Source: Variovorax sp. OK212
GTDB lineage: Bacteria > Pseudomonadota > Gammaproteobacteria > Burkholderiales > Burkholderiaceae_C
DNA length: 64,000 nucleotides
Direction: 5' to 3'
NCBI RefSeq assembly: GCF_900112425.1
Contig: NZ_FOLP01000011.1
Span: forward strand, 1 to 64,000
Shown here: piece by piece, positions 1-7,965 of the stretch
Numbering within the stretch: position 1 is the stretch's first letter
How the letters are laid out: the number at the start of each line of letters is the position of its first letter
Notes under the pieces: model-generated
What the model saw: the letters and a program-made list of their open reading frames with translations, nothing else
Database searches by the model: none
What the model was told of the DNA's origin: nothing
Translations under genes and position numbers: made by a program

Positions 1-341
1 ATGTCGGAGATCTGGGCCACGTCCAGCTTGGCGGCCACGCGCGGGGCGACGTTCTTGCCGTTGGCGGTCGAGGGGAACAGGATGTGGCTGTAGTTGCCAG
101 CGATGGCGAGGACTTGGGCCGCAACGTTCTCGGCGAGGTTTTCAGCCAGGCTCGGGCTGTCTGCGGCGATTACCTTGGTCACGCCGGCGATCTGCGCTGC
201 GGCCTTGGCAGCTTCGGCTGCATTGGCGCCTGCGACAAGAACGTGCACTTCACCACCGCACGCCAGTGCAGCAGTCACGGTGTTCAGGGTCGCCGGCTTG
301 ATGCTGGCGTGGTCGTGTTCGGCAATAACAAGTGCGGTCAT
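1..341 (-). CDS. etfA: Electron transfer flavoprotein alpha subunit (N-terminal part, cut by window edge)
   Basis: Only the first 113 or so residues are present; the gene runs off the left end. With EtfB it forms the FAD-carrying heterodimer that takes electrons from acyl-CoA dehydrogenases and passes them to ETF:quinone oxidoreductase. The start is the ATG at 341, two bases after the etfB stop codon. The visible protein begins MTALVIAEHDHASIKPATLN, the usual EtfA opening, followed by the alternating beta/alpha pattern of the adenine-nucleotide-binding-like domain I. The FAD-binding C-terminal domain lies outside the window. It is the last visible gene of the leftward operon that starts with an acyl-CoA dehydrogenase at 4535, which fits a shared job in acyl-CoA oxidation. 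Confidence 0.93.
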   Translation of the reverse strand, partial: MTALVIAEHDHASIKPATLNTVTAALACGGEVHVLVAGANAAEAAKAAAQIAGVTKVIAADSPSLAENLAENVAAQVLAIAGNYSHILFPSTANGKNVAPRVAAKLDVAQISD

Positions 342-343
342 GT

Positions 344-1093
344 TCAGATCACCTTCGCTTCGTTCTTCAGTTTGTCCACCAGCGCTGCAACGTCAGGCAC
401 CTTGATGCCGGCACCGCGCTTCGGCGGCTCGGCGACCTTCAGCGTCTTCAGGCGGGGCTTCACATCCACGCCGAGGTCTTCGGGCTTGAAGACATCCAGC
501 TGCTTCTTCTTGGCCTTCATGATGTTGGGCAGCGTCACGTAGCGTGGCTCGTTCAGGCGCAGGTCGGTCGTGATGACGGCCGGAAGAGTCAGCGACAACG
601 TTTCCATGCCGCCGTCGACTTCGCGAGAGACGGTGACCTTGTCGCCAGCGACTTCGACCTTGGAGGCGAAGGTGGCCTGGGGCAGGTCGGCCAGCGCAGC
701 CAGCATTTGGCCGGTCTGGTTGGCGTCATCGTCGATGGCTTGCTTGCCGAGGATGATCAGCGACGGCTGCTCCTTGTCGACCAGCGCCTTGAGCAGCTTG
801 GCGACCGCCAGGGGCTGCAGCTCTTCGGTCGTCTCGACCAGGATGCCGCGATCCGCGCCGATGGCCATCGCCGTGCGCAGCGTTTCCTGGCACTTCGCAT
901 CGCCGCAGGAAACCGCGATCACTTCCGTGACCACGCCCTTTTCCTTCAGCCGCACGGCCTCTTCGACAGCGATCTCGTCGAAGGGGTTCATGCTCATCTT
1001 CACGTTGGCAATGTCCACCCCGGTGCCGTCGCTCTTCACGCGCACCTTCACGTTGTAGTCGACGACCCGCTTCACGGGCACAAGAATCTTCAT
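344..1093 (-). CDS. etfB: Electron transfer flavoprotein beta subunit
   Basis: 249 residues, the normal EtfB length. EtfB binds AMP and pairs with EtfA to shuttle electrons from acyl-CoA dehydrogenases to the quinone pool. The protein starts MKILVPVKRVVDYNVKVRVK, and the EtfB family signature is clear near residues 182-202 (DLRLNEPRYVTLPNIMKAKK). A GAGG ribosome site lies 9 bases upstream of the ATG. The etfA ATG follows two bases after the stop, so the two are translated together. The Bug receptor gene ends 36 bases upstream on the same strand, so etfBA may share the transcript of the acyl-CoA dehydrogenase operon, although a separate promoter in that gap cannot be excluded. Confidence 0.96.
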   Translation of the reverse strand: MKILVPVKRVVDYNVKVRVKSDGTGVDIANVKMSMNPFDEIAVEEAVRLKEKGVVTEVIAVSCGDAKCQETLRTAMAIGADRGILVETTEELQPLAVAKLLKALVDKEQPSLIILGKQAIDDDANQTGQMLAALADLPQATFASKVEVAGDKVTVSREVDGGMETLSLTLPAVITTDLRLNEPRYVTLPNIMKAKKKQLDVFKPEDLGVDVKPRLKTLKVAEPPKRGAGIKVPDVAALVDKLKNEAKVI

Positions 1094-1129
1094 GGTGATG
1101 GCCTCACAGTTTGAAAAGGAAGTTCGTGT

Positions 1130-2110
1130 TCATTCGGTGCCCAGCTCCTTGATGACCGGTGCGAAGGCGCCGATCTCGCGGGCGATGCGTTCGCTGTAGG
1201 CCTTGCCGTCCAGCGGTGCGGCCTCCATGCCCATGGTCGCCAGCTGTTGCCGAAGGGCCGGGTCCGACAGCGCGGTGGTGAAGGCATGGCCGATCTTCTC
1301 GACCACGGCCGGCGGCGTGCGTGCCGGCGCCACCAGACCGGTGTAGACCACGGCATCGAAACCCGGCAGCGCCGACGCGATGGGCGGCACGCCCGGCACC
1401 AGTGCGCTGGGCCCGGCGGTGGCCACGCCCAGCGCCTTGATGCGGCCGTTCTTCAGGTAGTCGTTCATCGGCCCCGAGAGGATGGTGAGCTGCACCTTCA
1501 CCTCGCCGGAGAGCAGCGCGGTGGTCGTCTGCGCATTGCCCTGGTAGGGCACGGGCAGCATGCGCACGCCGGCCTGCCGCTGGAACAGCGAGGTCGCCAC
1601 GTCGCCATAGGCGCCCTTGCCGACCACGGCGTACTCGAGCTTGCCGGGGTTGGCCTTGGCGTAGTCCAGGAACTGGCGCAGGTCGGCCACGGGCACCGAC
1701 GGGTGCACCAGCAGCACCGACGGCGCGCTCGACAGCCCCGCCACGGGCGCGAAGCGCCGCTGCGGGTCGATGCCCGCGCTCTTCTGAACGAAGGGCGTGA
1801 TGGCGATCAGCCCGGTGTTCACCACCAGCACCGTGTAGCCGTCGGCCGGCGCGTCGGCCACCAGGCGCGCGGCGATCATGCCGGCCGCGCCGGGCCGGTT
1901 GTCGATGATGACGGGCTGCCCCAGGCTGCGGCCCACGGGCTCCTGCAGCAGGCGCAGCATGGCGTCGGTCACGCCGCCGGCCGCGAAGGGCACGACGATG
2001 CGAACGGGCTTGTCAGGAAATGCGGGCTGGGCCGCCGCTGGCGTGGCCTGAACCAGCGCCAGGGCCATCGCCCCGGTGCCGGCCAGCCACGCGATCGTGG
2101 TGGTGTTCAT
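1130..2110 (-). CDS. Bug-family periplasmic substrate-binding receptor (tripartite tricarboxylate transporter type)
   Basis: 326 residues. Bug receptors bind carboxylates in the periplasm and deliver them to TctAB-type permeases. The start is the ATG at 2110 with GGAG ten bases upstream; the first 28 residues are a signal peptide ending in AAAQP. Family marks are PDKPVRIVVPFAAGGVTD near residue 32, the IDNRPGAAG loop, the DGYT motif and the VPYQG motif. No TctA or TctB permease gene is present here, as is usual for the expanded Bug families of Burkholderiales. It sits downstream of an acyl-CoA dehydrogenase and a CoA-transferase, so its ligand is probably the organic acid those enzymes process (inference). 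Confidence 0.9.
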   Translation of the reverse strand: MNTTTIAWLAGTGAMALALVQATPAAAQPAFPDKPVRIVVPFAAGGVTDAMLRLLQEPVGRSLGQPVIIDNRPGAAGMIAARLVADAPADGYTVLVVNTGLIAITPFVQKSAGIDPQRRFAPVAGLSSAPSVLLVHPSVPVADLRQFLDYAKANPGKLEYAVVGKGAYGDVATSLFQRQAGVRMLPVPYQGNAQTTTALLSGEVKVQLTILSGPMNDYLKNGRIKALGVATAGPSALVPGVPPIASALPGFDAVVYTGLVAPARTPPAVVEKIGHAFTTALSDPALRQQLATMGMEAAPLDGKAYSERIAREIGAFAPVIKELGTE

Positions 2111-2181
2111 TGCGTCTTGTCTCCATGGCCTTGTGACCTTTTTTGTTTTCTTGGCGGTTCGCTCGCGTGCCGTGAGAGGAG

Positions 2182-3372
2182 CTATCCGCCCAGCACGCCC
2201 GCCTCGCGCAAGCGCGCGATGCCGGCCGTGTCCTTGCCCAGCAGCTCGCCGAGGATCGCGGGGCCGTCGGCGCCGAGCACCGGCACATGCGCGCGCGGCC
2301 CGGCGTTGCCGTGCGCCATGCGAAAGGGCGTGCCCGCCACCATGAAGGGGCCGGCGCCGTCGTCGATCTCGCACATGGTTCCGCGCTCCTTCACCACCGG
2401 CAGCTGCATCGTCTCGCCGATGTTCAGGTAGCGCGAGCAGGGCACCTGGTGCGCGTCGAGGATGCGTTCGCACTCCTCGGCGGTGTGCTGCAGGGCCCAC
2501 TTGGCGAGTTCCGCCAGGAAGGCGTCCCAGTGCACCTGCCGGCCGCGGCCGGTGGCGAAGCGTTCGTCCTCCAGCCATTCGGGGTGGCCGGTGGCCTTGC
2601 ACAGCGCCACGAAGTTGTCTTGCGTGGTCGGCGCCACCACCAGGTGGCCGTCGCGCGCGGGCGTGGGCTTGTAGACGAAGTGCAGCGGCTGCTCTGGGAA
2701 CTGCGCCTCGCCGACCTCGCACACCAGCAGGCTCACCATCGCGTCGAGCAGCGACAGGTCGACCAGGTCGCCCTTGCCGGTGCGCTGGCGCTGCACCAGC
2801 GCGGCCTGGATGCCGCCGAAGGCCAGCGAGCCACCGAGCACGTCGGCCACGAAGATGCCGGTGTTGGGCGGGCGGCTGGCGTCGTCCTGGTAGCCGCGCA
2901 TGGCGTCGTCGAAGCCCGAGAGCGCGTGCAGCGTGGGCGCATAGGCACCCTTGCCGTCGCCCGACTTGCCCTGGCCGAAGCCGGAGATCGAGCAGTACAC
3001 CAGTCGCGGGTTGATCTCGCTGAGCGCCTCGTAGCCCAGGCCCAGGCGCTTCATCACGCCGGGGCGGAAGTTTTCCACCACCACGTCGGCCTGCTTGACC
3101 ATGTCGTGCACGATGTCGCGCGCCTCGGGGCTCTTCAGGTCGAGCACGATGCTGCGCTTGCCGCAGTTCAGAGACGCGTAGTAGCTGCTGCGCCCGTCGC
3201 GAAACGGCGGCCGGCTGCGCGTGAGGTCGCCGTTCTTCGATTCGATCTTGATGACCTCGGCGCCAAGGTCGGCCATGAGCCGCGTGCAGTAGGGGCCCGA
3301 CATCACGAAGGTGAAGTCGAGCACGCGAATGCCGGTGAGCGCGCCGGGCGTGCCGGCGGGAACGGTTGCCAT
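2182..3372 (-). CDS. CaiB/BaiF family CoA-transferase (class III)
   Basis: 396 residues, typical for family III CoA-transferases, which move CoA between carboxylic acids through an aspartyl-CoA intermediate. The N-terminus GALTGIRVLDFTFVMSGPYC, the GAEVIKIE segment, the DLKS strand and the ENFRPGVMKRLGLGY block are the family hallmarks; the usual catalytic Asp lies further on in the FVADVLGGSLAFGG region. The ATG at 3372 lies eight bases after the stop of the upstream acyl-CoA dehydrogenase and has no strong ribosome site, so it is probably translationally coupled. The protein probably activates the acid later oxidised by the neighbouring dehydrogenase, but donor and acceptor cannot be read from sequence. 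It is one of five paralogues in the window. Confidence 0.92.
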   Translation of the reverse strand: MATVPAGTPGALTGIRVLDFTFVMSGPYCTRLMADLGAEVIKIESKNGDLTRSRPPFRDGRSSYYASLNCGKRSIVLDLKSPEARDIVHDMVKQADVVVENFRPGVMKRLGLGYEALSEINPRLVYCSISGFGQGKSGDGKGAYAPTLHALSGFDDAMRGYQDDASRPPNTGIFVADVLGGSLAFGGIQAALVQRQRTGKGDLVDLSLLDAMVSLLVCEVGEAQFPEQPLHFVYKPTPARDGHLVVAPTTQDNFVALCKATGHPEWLEDERFATGRGRQVHWDAFLAELAKWALQHTAEECERILDAHQVPCSRYLNIGETMQLPVVKERGTMCEIDDGAGPFMVAGTPFRMAHGNAGPRAHVPVLGADGPAILGELLGKDTAGIARLREAGVLGG

Positions 3373-3380
3373 GGGGCTGC

Positions 3381-4535
3381 TCAACGGAAGCCGAGCGCGC
3401 GGCGCGCGATGACCATGCGCTGGATCTGGTTGGTGCCTTCGTAGATCTGCAGCACCTTGGCGTCGCGCATCATGCGCTCCACATGGTTGCCGCGGATGTA
3501 GCCGTGCCCGCCCAGGATCTGCACCGCGTCGGTGGTCACCTTCATGGCCATGTCGGTGCAGAAGCACTTCACCATGGAAGCCATTTCGGTCAGGCGGTCG
3601 TGCTGGCCGGCGTCGATGGCGCGGGTGCACTTGTAGAGCAGGGCGCGCGCCGCCTCGATCTGGATGTGCATGTCTGCCAGCATGAACTGCAGGCCCTGGA
3701 ACTCGCCGATGGCGCGGCCGAAGGCCTTGCGCTCCTTGGCGTAGGCCACCGCGATGTCGAACGCGCCCTGCGCCACGCCCACCGCGCTGGCCGCCACGGT
3801 GGGGCGGTTCAGGTCGAGGATGTGCATGCACGAGATGAAGCCGCGGCCTTCCTCGCCCATGCGGTTGTCCACCGGCACGCGCACGTTGTCGAAGAAAATG
3901 TCGGCATGCGGCGTGCCGCGCTGGCCCATCATCTTCTCGCTGCCGCCCAGCGTGATGCCGGCGGACTTCATGTCGACGATGAAGCAGCTGATGTTGTCCA
4001 CGCCGCGCTTGTTGACGTCGCCGGTCTTGGCGAAGAGCGTGATGTAGTCGGCCAGCGGCGCCATGGTGATGAAGCACTTCTGGCCGTTCACCACGTAGTG
4101 GTCGCCGTCGCGCACGGCGCTGGTCTTCATGGCGCCCACGTCGGAGCCCGCGTGGGGCTCGGTGATGGCCACCGAGCTCACCACGCCGCCCTTGGCCACC
4201 AGCGGCAGCCACTTCTGGCGCTGCGCGTCGGTGCCGAAGTGCAGCAGCGGCAGCACGAAGGAAATGGTGTTCTGGTTGATGAGCTGCGCGCCGGTCATCG
4301 AGACCCGGGCCACGAGTTCCTTGGCCATGCAGGTGGTGGTGAGGTCGAGGCCGGGGCCGCCGTATTCCTCGGGCACGCGGGCCTGCATGAGGCCCATTTC
4401 TCCGAACACCTTGATCAGGTGCTCGGGAAACTTCTCTTCCTCGTCCATCTGCTGGGCGATGGGCGCGATTTCCTTGTCGACCACGCGTTGCAGGCTGTCG
4501 AGCAGGGCGGCCTGCAGTTCTGTGCGTTCTTCCAT
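3381..4535 (-). CDS. Acyl-CoA dehydrogenase (short/branched-chain type)
   Basis: 384 residues. It introduces a 2,3 double bond into an acyl-CoA and reduces bound FAD, which is re-oxidised by ETF; etfBA lie in the same operon. Visible marks are the FAD/substrate motif VAITEPHAGSDVGAM, the signature GHGYIRGNHVERMMRDAKV and the C-terminal block LQIYEGTNQIQRMVIARRAL, in which E366 occupies the catalytic base position of the medium-chain type. GGAGA lies five bases before the ATG. It is the first gene of a leftward operon with a CoA-transferase, a Bug receptor and etfBA. Substrate chain length cannot be stated; the family also contains isovaleryl-, glutaryl- and aryl-acyl-CoA dehydrogenases. Confidence 0.94.
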   Translation of the reverse strand: MEERTELQAALLDSLQRVVDKEIAPIAQQMDEEEKFPEHLIKVFGEMGLMQARVPEEYGGPGLDLTTTCMAKELVARVSMTGAQLINQNTISFVLPLLHFGTDAQRQKWLPLVAKGGVVSSVAITEPHAGSDVGAMKTSAVRDGDHYVVNGQKCFITMAPLADYITLFAKTGDVNKRGVDNISCFIVDMKSAGITLGGSEKMMGQRGTPHADIFFDNVRVPVDNRMGEEGRGFISCMHILDLNRPTVAASAVGVAQGAFDIAVAYAKERKAFGRAIGEFQGLQFMLADMHIQIEAARALLYKCTRAIDAGQHDRLTEMASMVKCFCTDMAMKVTTDAVQILGGHGYIRGNHVERMMRDAKVLQIYEGTNQIQRMVIARRALGFR

Positions 4536-4729
4536 GTTGTCTCCGTATCGGCCGTATCGGCGGTGGGGAACGGCGTGCGGCGAATGCCGCTGCCGGATGC
4601 CGATATCGTGCGATCAGGGGGAGGGGATGAAAAGAACGCGGGCTGCACATCATCTGTGAATCTGCTTCACGACTGGACGCATCCCATCATGCGGCGCAAA
4701 CGGGCCGCGGGCGCAGCGGGTCAATCCGA

Positions 4730-4758
4730 TTGACGCATGTCGTACGCATGTGTAAGGT
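4730..4758 (+). promoter_or_regulatory. Candidate sigma-70 promoter in the divergent gap between two acyl-CoA dehydrogenase genes
   Basis: The 296-base gap 4536-4831 holds no gene. It contains TTGACG at 4730-4735 and TAAGGT at 4753-4758, 17 bases apart, a reasonable sigma-70 promoter for the rightward gene at 4832. The nine-base word TTGACGCAT occurs twice, at 4730-4738 and 4761-4769, the first copy covering the -35 box and the second lying near the expected start of transcription, so it may be a repressor half-site. No promoter for the leftward gene could be fixed. Confidence 0.45.
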
Positions 4759-4831
4759 TGTTGACGCATATCAAAAGCAACTGCGAATTCAACCAACGGC
4801 GACCGGATCGCCCCACCTAGGAGACGCTCTC

Positions 4832-6079
4832 TTGGACTACCAGTTCCCCCCCGAGATCACGGCCAAGCTCGCCGAACTCGATGCCTTCATCGAAGCCGAA
4901 ATCAAGCCGCTGGAACGCGAGCACATGCAGTTCTTCGACCACCGCCGCGAGCATGCGCGCACCGACTGGGAGAACGACGGTTTCCCGCGCAAGGAATGGC
5001 ACGATCTGATCGCCGAGATGGAGCGCCGCGCCGACAGGGCCGGCCACCTGCGCTACGGCCTGCCCAAGGCCTGCGGCGGGCAGGCGGCCTCCAACCTGGC
5101 GATTGCGGCGATCCGCGAGCACCTTGCGGCCAAGGGCCTGGGGCTGCACAACGACCTGCAGGACGAGTCTTCCATCGTCGGCAACTTCCCGATCGTGCCT
5201 GTGATCAACGCCTACGGCACCACCGAGCAGAAGCGCTACATCGACGGCATCATCAAGCGCGACCGGCACCTGTCCTTCGGACTGACCGAGCCCAACCACG
5301 GCAGCGACGCGACGTGGCTGGAAACAGTGGCGGTGCGCGAGGGCGACGGCTGGGTCATCAACGGCATGAAGCGCTTCAACAGCCAGGTGCAGCGCGCGCA
5401 CGCCAACCTGGTGTTCGCGCGCACCTCGGGCAAGCCGGGGGACGCGCTGGGCATCACCGCCTTCATCGTGCCGACCGACACGCCCGGCCACCGCATCGCC
5501 TACAACCACTGGACCTTCAACATGCCCAGCGACCACGCCGAGGTGGAGCTGAAGAACGTGCGCGTGCCGAACAGCGCGATCCTCCACGAGGAAGGGCAGG
5601 GCCTGGTGCTGGCGCAGCGCTTCATTCACGAAAACCGCATCCGCCAGGCGGCGGCCAGCGCCGGCGCGGCGCGCTACTGCATTGCGGAATCGGCCAAGTA
5701 CGCGGTGAACCGCATCGCCTTCGGCGAGCCGCTGTCGAAGAAGCAGGCGATCCAGTTTCCGCTGGTCGAGCTGTATGCGGAGTGCGAGATGGTGCGCAAC
5801 TTCATCTTCCAGGTGGCGGCCCGCATGGACCAGCAGGACCCCCTGGAAATCAGCGACCTGGTGTCGATCTGCAACTTTCGGGCGAACCGTCTGTGCTGCG
5901 AAGCGGCGGACCGCGCGATTCAGGTGCACGGCGGCATCGGCTACACGCGAGGCTTGCCGTTCGAGCACATCTACCGCCATCACCGCCGCTACCGCATCAC
6001 CGAGGGCTCCGAGGAAATGCAGATGCGCCGCGTGGCACAGCACCTGTTCGGCTTCGCGGGCAAGCGCGCGACGGCATGA
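4832..6079 (+). CDS. Acyl-CoA dehydrogenase of the ACAD10/11-like type
   Basis: 415 residues from a TTG start at 4832, chosen because AGGAG at 4819-4823 lies eight bases upstream and homologous sequence begins there (DYQFPPEITAKLAELDAFIE); an open frame continues to 4730 but looks non-coding. Marks of the flavin dehydrogenase fold are LSFGLTEPNHGSDATWLET, GGIGYTRGLPFEHIYRHHR and the C-terminal ITEGSEEMQMRRVA, with E391 at the catalytic base position. The next gene, an APH-type kinase, overlaps by ATGA. In animal ACAD10/11 the same two domains are fused, and in Pseudomonas the separate LvaA kinase and LvaC dehydrogenase handle 4-hydroxyacyl-CoAs through a phosphorylated intermediate (family knowledge); a similar role is possible here. 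Confidence 0.9.
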   Translation: MDYQFPPEITAKLAELDAFIEAEIKPLEREHMQFFDHRREHARTDWENDGFPRKEWHDLIAEMERRADRAGHLRYGLPKACGGQAASNLAIAAIREHLAAKGLGLHNDLQDESSIVGNFPIVPVINAYGTTEQKRYIDGIIKRDRHLSFGLTEPNHGSDATWLETVAVREGDGWVINGMKRFNSQVQRAHANLVFARTSGKPGDALGITAFIVPTDTPGHRIAYNHWTFNMPSDHAEVELKNVRVPNSAILHEEGQGLVLAQRFIHENRIRQAAASAGAARYCIAESAKYAVNRIAFGEPLSKKQAIQFPLVELYAECEMVRNFIFQVAARMDQQDPLEISDLVSICNFRANRLCCEAADRAIQVHGGIGYTRGLPFEHIYRHHRRYRITEGSEEMQMRRVAQHLFGFAGKRATA

Positions 6080-7125
6080 GCGCGCCGGTGGAAGCCGCGG
6101 CGGGGCGCGGCATCGACTTCAACCCCGAGCGGCTCGACGAGTACCTGCGCGAGGCGCTGCCCGCCGAGGGTGGCGCGCTGGAGGTGGAGCGCACGGTCGG
6201 CGGCATGTCGAACCCGACCTACTTCCTGCGCCGGGGCGCATGGCAGGCCGTGCTGCGCAAGCAGCCCAACGCCACGCTGATGCCGTCCGCGCACGCCATC
6301 GACCGCGAGTACCGCGTGCTCACGGCCCTGCGCGACAGCGCGGTGCCGGTGCCGGCGCCGCTGCTGTACTGCACCGACCGCGAGGTGGTCGGCACGCCGT
6401 TCTATTTGATGGAGCGCGTCGACGGGCGTGTGTTCGACGGCTTCGAGATGGCCGGTGTGCCGCCGGCCGAGCGGCGCGCGATGTACGAATCGATGGGCGC
6501 CACCATGGCGGCGCTGCACAGCCTGGACTTTCGCGCGCTGGGGCTGGGCGACTACGGCCGGCCCGGCAACTACTTCGCACGGCAGCTCAGCCGCTGGTCG
6601 CAGCAGTGGACCCAGTTCCGCCGCGGCGATGACGACAACCCCGAGCTCGACCGGGTGGTGGCCTGGCTCGCGCAGCGCGTGCCGGAGAGCGACACGCTGG
6701 CGCTGTGCCATGGCGATTTCCGCATCACCAACATGATGTTCCACCCGAGCGAGCCGCGCGTGGTGGGCGTGCTCGACTGGGAGCTGTCGACGCTGGGCCA
6801 TCCGCTGGTGGACGTGGCCTTCAACAGCCAGGCCTGGCGCATGGCGACCGACGAGAACGGCGGCCTGCTCGGGCTGCCGCTGGCGGAGATGGGCATTCCC
6901 ACGGAAGAGGACTACCTGGCGCGTTACTACCGCCTGGCCGGGTCGAAGGAGCGCATGACCACCTTCCACCAGGTGTTCGCGATGTTCCGCGGTGCCGTGG
7001 GCAGTGCGGGCGTGGCCGTGCGAGGGGAGGCCGGCAACGGCTTCCTGCCCGACGCCGCGCGTGTCGGCCGCAAGCTGGCGCAGGCTTACGCGCGGCGCGG
7101 CGCGGCGTTGATCGACGGCCGTTGA
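6076..7125 (+). CDS. Phosphotransferase of the aminoglycoside phosphotransferase (APH) superfamily, ACAD10/11-associated
   Basis: 349 residues. The kinase-like fold is shown by the N-lobe segment VGGMSNPTYFL and an AVLRKQP lysine, the Brenner motif LCHGDFRITNMMFH near residues 214-227, and the metal-binding VLDWELSTLGHPLVDVA. Its ATG overlaps the stop of the upstream acyl-CoA dehydrogenase (ATGA at 6076-6079), so the two products are made together. The likely role is phosphorylation of a hydroxyl on a hydroxyacyl-CoA (as LvaA or the APH domain of ACAD10/11), not antibiotic resistance. The small LvaB partner known from Pseudomonas is not visible next to it. Substrate is inferred only from this pairing. 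Confidence 0.87.
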   Translation: MSAPVEAAAGRGIDFNPERLDEYLREALPAEGGALEVERTVGGMSNPTYFLRRGAWQAVLRKQPNATLMPSAHAIDREYRVLTALRDSAVPVPAPLLYCTDREVVGTPFYLMERVDGRVFDGFEMAGVPPAERRAMYESMGATMAALHSLDFRALGLGDYGRPGNYFARQLSRWSQQWTQFRRGDDDNPELDRVVAWLAQRVPESDTLALCHGDFRITNMMFHPSEPRVVGVLDWELSTLGHPLVDVAFNSQAWRMATDENGGLLGLPLAEMGIPTEEDYLARYYRLAGSKERMTTFHQVFAMFRGAVGSAGVAVRGEAGNGFLPDAARVGRKLAQAYARRGAALIDGR

Positions 7126-7152
7126 ATCCAACCCTGATTTCCTTTTCTTCTC

Positions 7153-7818
7153 ATGCTCTCTGTCGACGAAGCCATCCTCCAGCGGCGCTCCGTGCGCGGC
7201 TTCCTGCCTGAAGAGGTGCCGCAGCGCACGCTCGACGAGGTGTTTGCCATCGCGCAGCGTGCGCCGTCCAACTGCAACGTGCAGCCGTGGGTACCGCATG
7301 TGGTCTCTGGCGAGGCGCTGCGGCGGTTGCGCGCGGCGCTGGTGGCGGCAGGCACGCAGAACGAGCCCATCAGGCCCGACTGGCCGGCCGAGTCGAAGTT
7401 TCACGGCATCTACCGCGACCGGCAGGTCGACGCCGCCGCGCAGCTCTACGGCGCGATGGGCGTGGAACGCAGCGACCTCGTGGGGCGGCGCGCCGCCTAC
7501 GTGCGCAACCTCGATTTCTTCGGTGCGCCGCATGCGGTGTTCGTGTTCATGCCGCACCCCTTCGACACGCGCGAGGCGACGGACATCGGCATGTATGCGC
7601 AGACGCTGATGCTGGCGCTGACGGCGCGCGGCATCGCGTCGTGCGCGCAGGGTGCGCTGGGCCTGTACCCCGGCATCGTGCGCGAGGTGCTGGGCTTGCC
7701 TGAAGAACAGCGCCTGCTGTTCGGCGTGTCCTTCGGCTACGAAGACCCGGCCAACAAGGCCAACGCGGCGCGCGTGGGGCGTGCCGCGTCGCACGAAGCG
7801 GTGCGCTTTCACCGCTAG
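7153..7818 (+). CDS. Nitroreductase-family flavoprotein
   Basis: 221 residues, the length of single-domain nitroreductases, which use FMN and NAD(P)H to reduce nitro groups, quinones or enones. The FMN phosphate-binding start RRSVRGFLPEEVPQRTLDEV and the APSNCNVQPWVPHVV block are characteristic, as is the C-terminal GVSFGYEDPANKANAARVGR. It begins 27 bases after the kinase gene and probably shares its transcript. In such catabolic neighbourhoods these proteins may act as enoyl reductases or be accessory; no specific substrate can be claimed. A 147-base gap with an AT-rich stretch follows before the MaoC gene, where a new promoter may lie. Confidence 0.88.
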   Translation: MLSVDEAILQRRSVRGFLPEEVPQRTLDEVFAIAQRAPSNCNVQPWVPHVVSGEALRRLRAALVAAGTQNEPIRPDWPAESKFHGIYRDRQVDAAAQLYGAMGVERSDLVGRRAAYVRNLDFFGAPHAVFVFMPHPFDTREATDIGMYAQTLMLALTARGIASCAQGALGLYPGIVREVLGLPEEQRLLFGVSFGYEDPANKANAARVGRAASHEAVRFHR

Positions 7819-7965
7819 CGGCGTACACCGCCATCGGTCGTCGCCAAGGCGACTCCGTACTTACGATAAGTAGTACGCATGCATATTGTCTTGTATGCTG
7901 ATTGTATAAATCGGCAGCATTGACCGCCACCCGCCGCCGCCCCAAGTGGAGACAAGCCGCACACC

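Noticed and set aside
4730..4831. ATG start at 4730 for the second acyl-CoA dehydrogenase
   Set aside because: The 34 extra residues have no family similarity and would cover the promoter; TTG at 4832 has a well-spaced AGGAG.
6076..7125. Antibiotic resistance (aminoglycoside phosphotransferase) as the role of the kinase-fold gene
   Set aside because: It is translationally coupled to an acyl-CoA dehydrogenase and fits the ACAD10/11-associated branch; no resistance context is present.
5989..7812. A 607-codon open frame on the minus strand opposite the dehydrogenase, kinase and nitroreductase genes
   Set aside because: It is antisense to three genes with clear motifs; its product is rich in His, Arg and Gln, the usual outcome of reading GC-rich coding DNA backwards.
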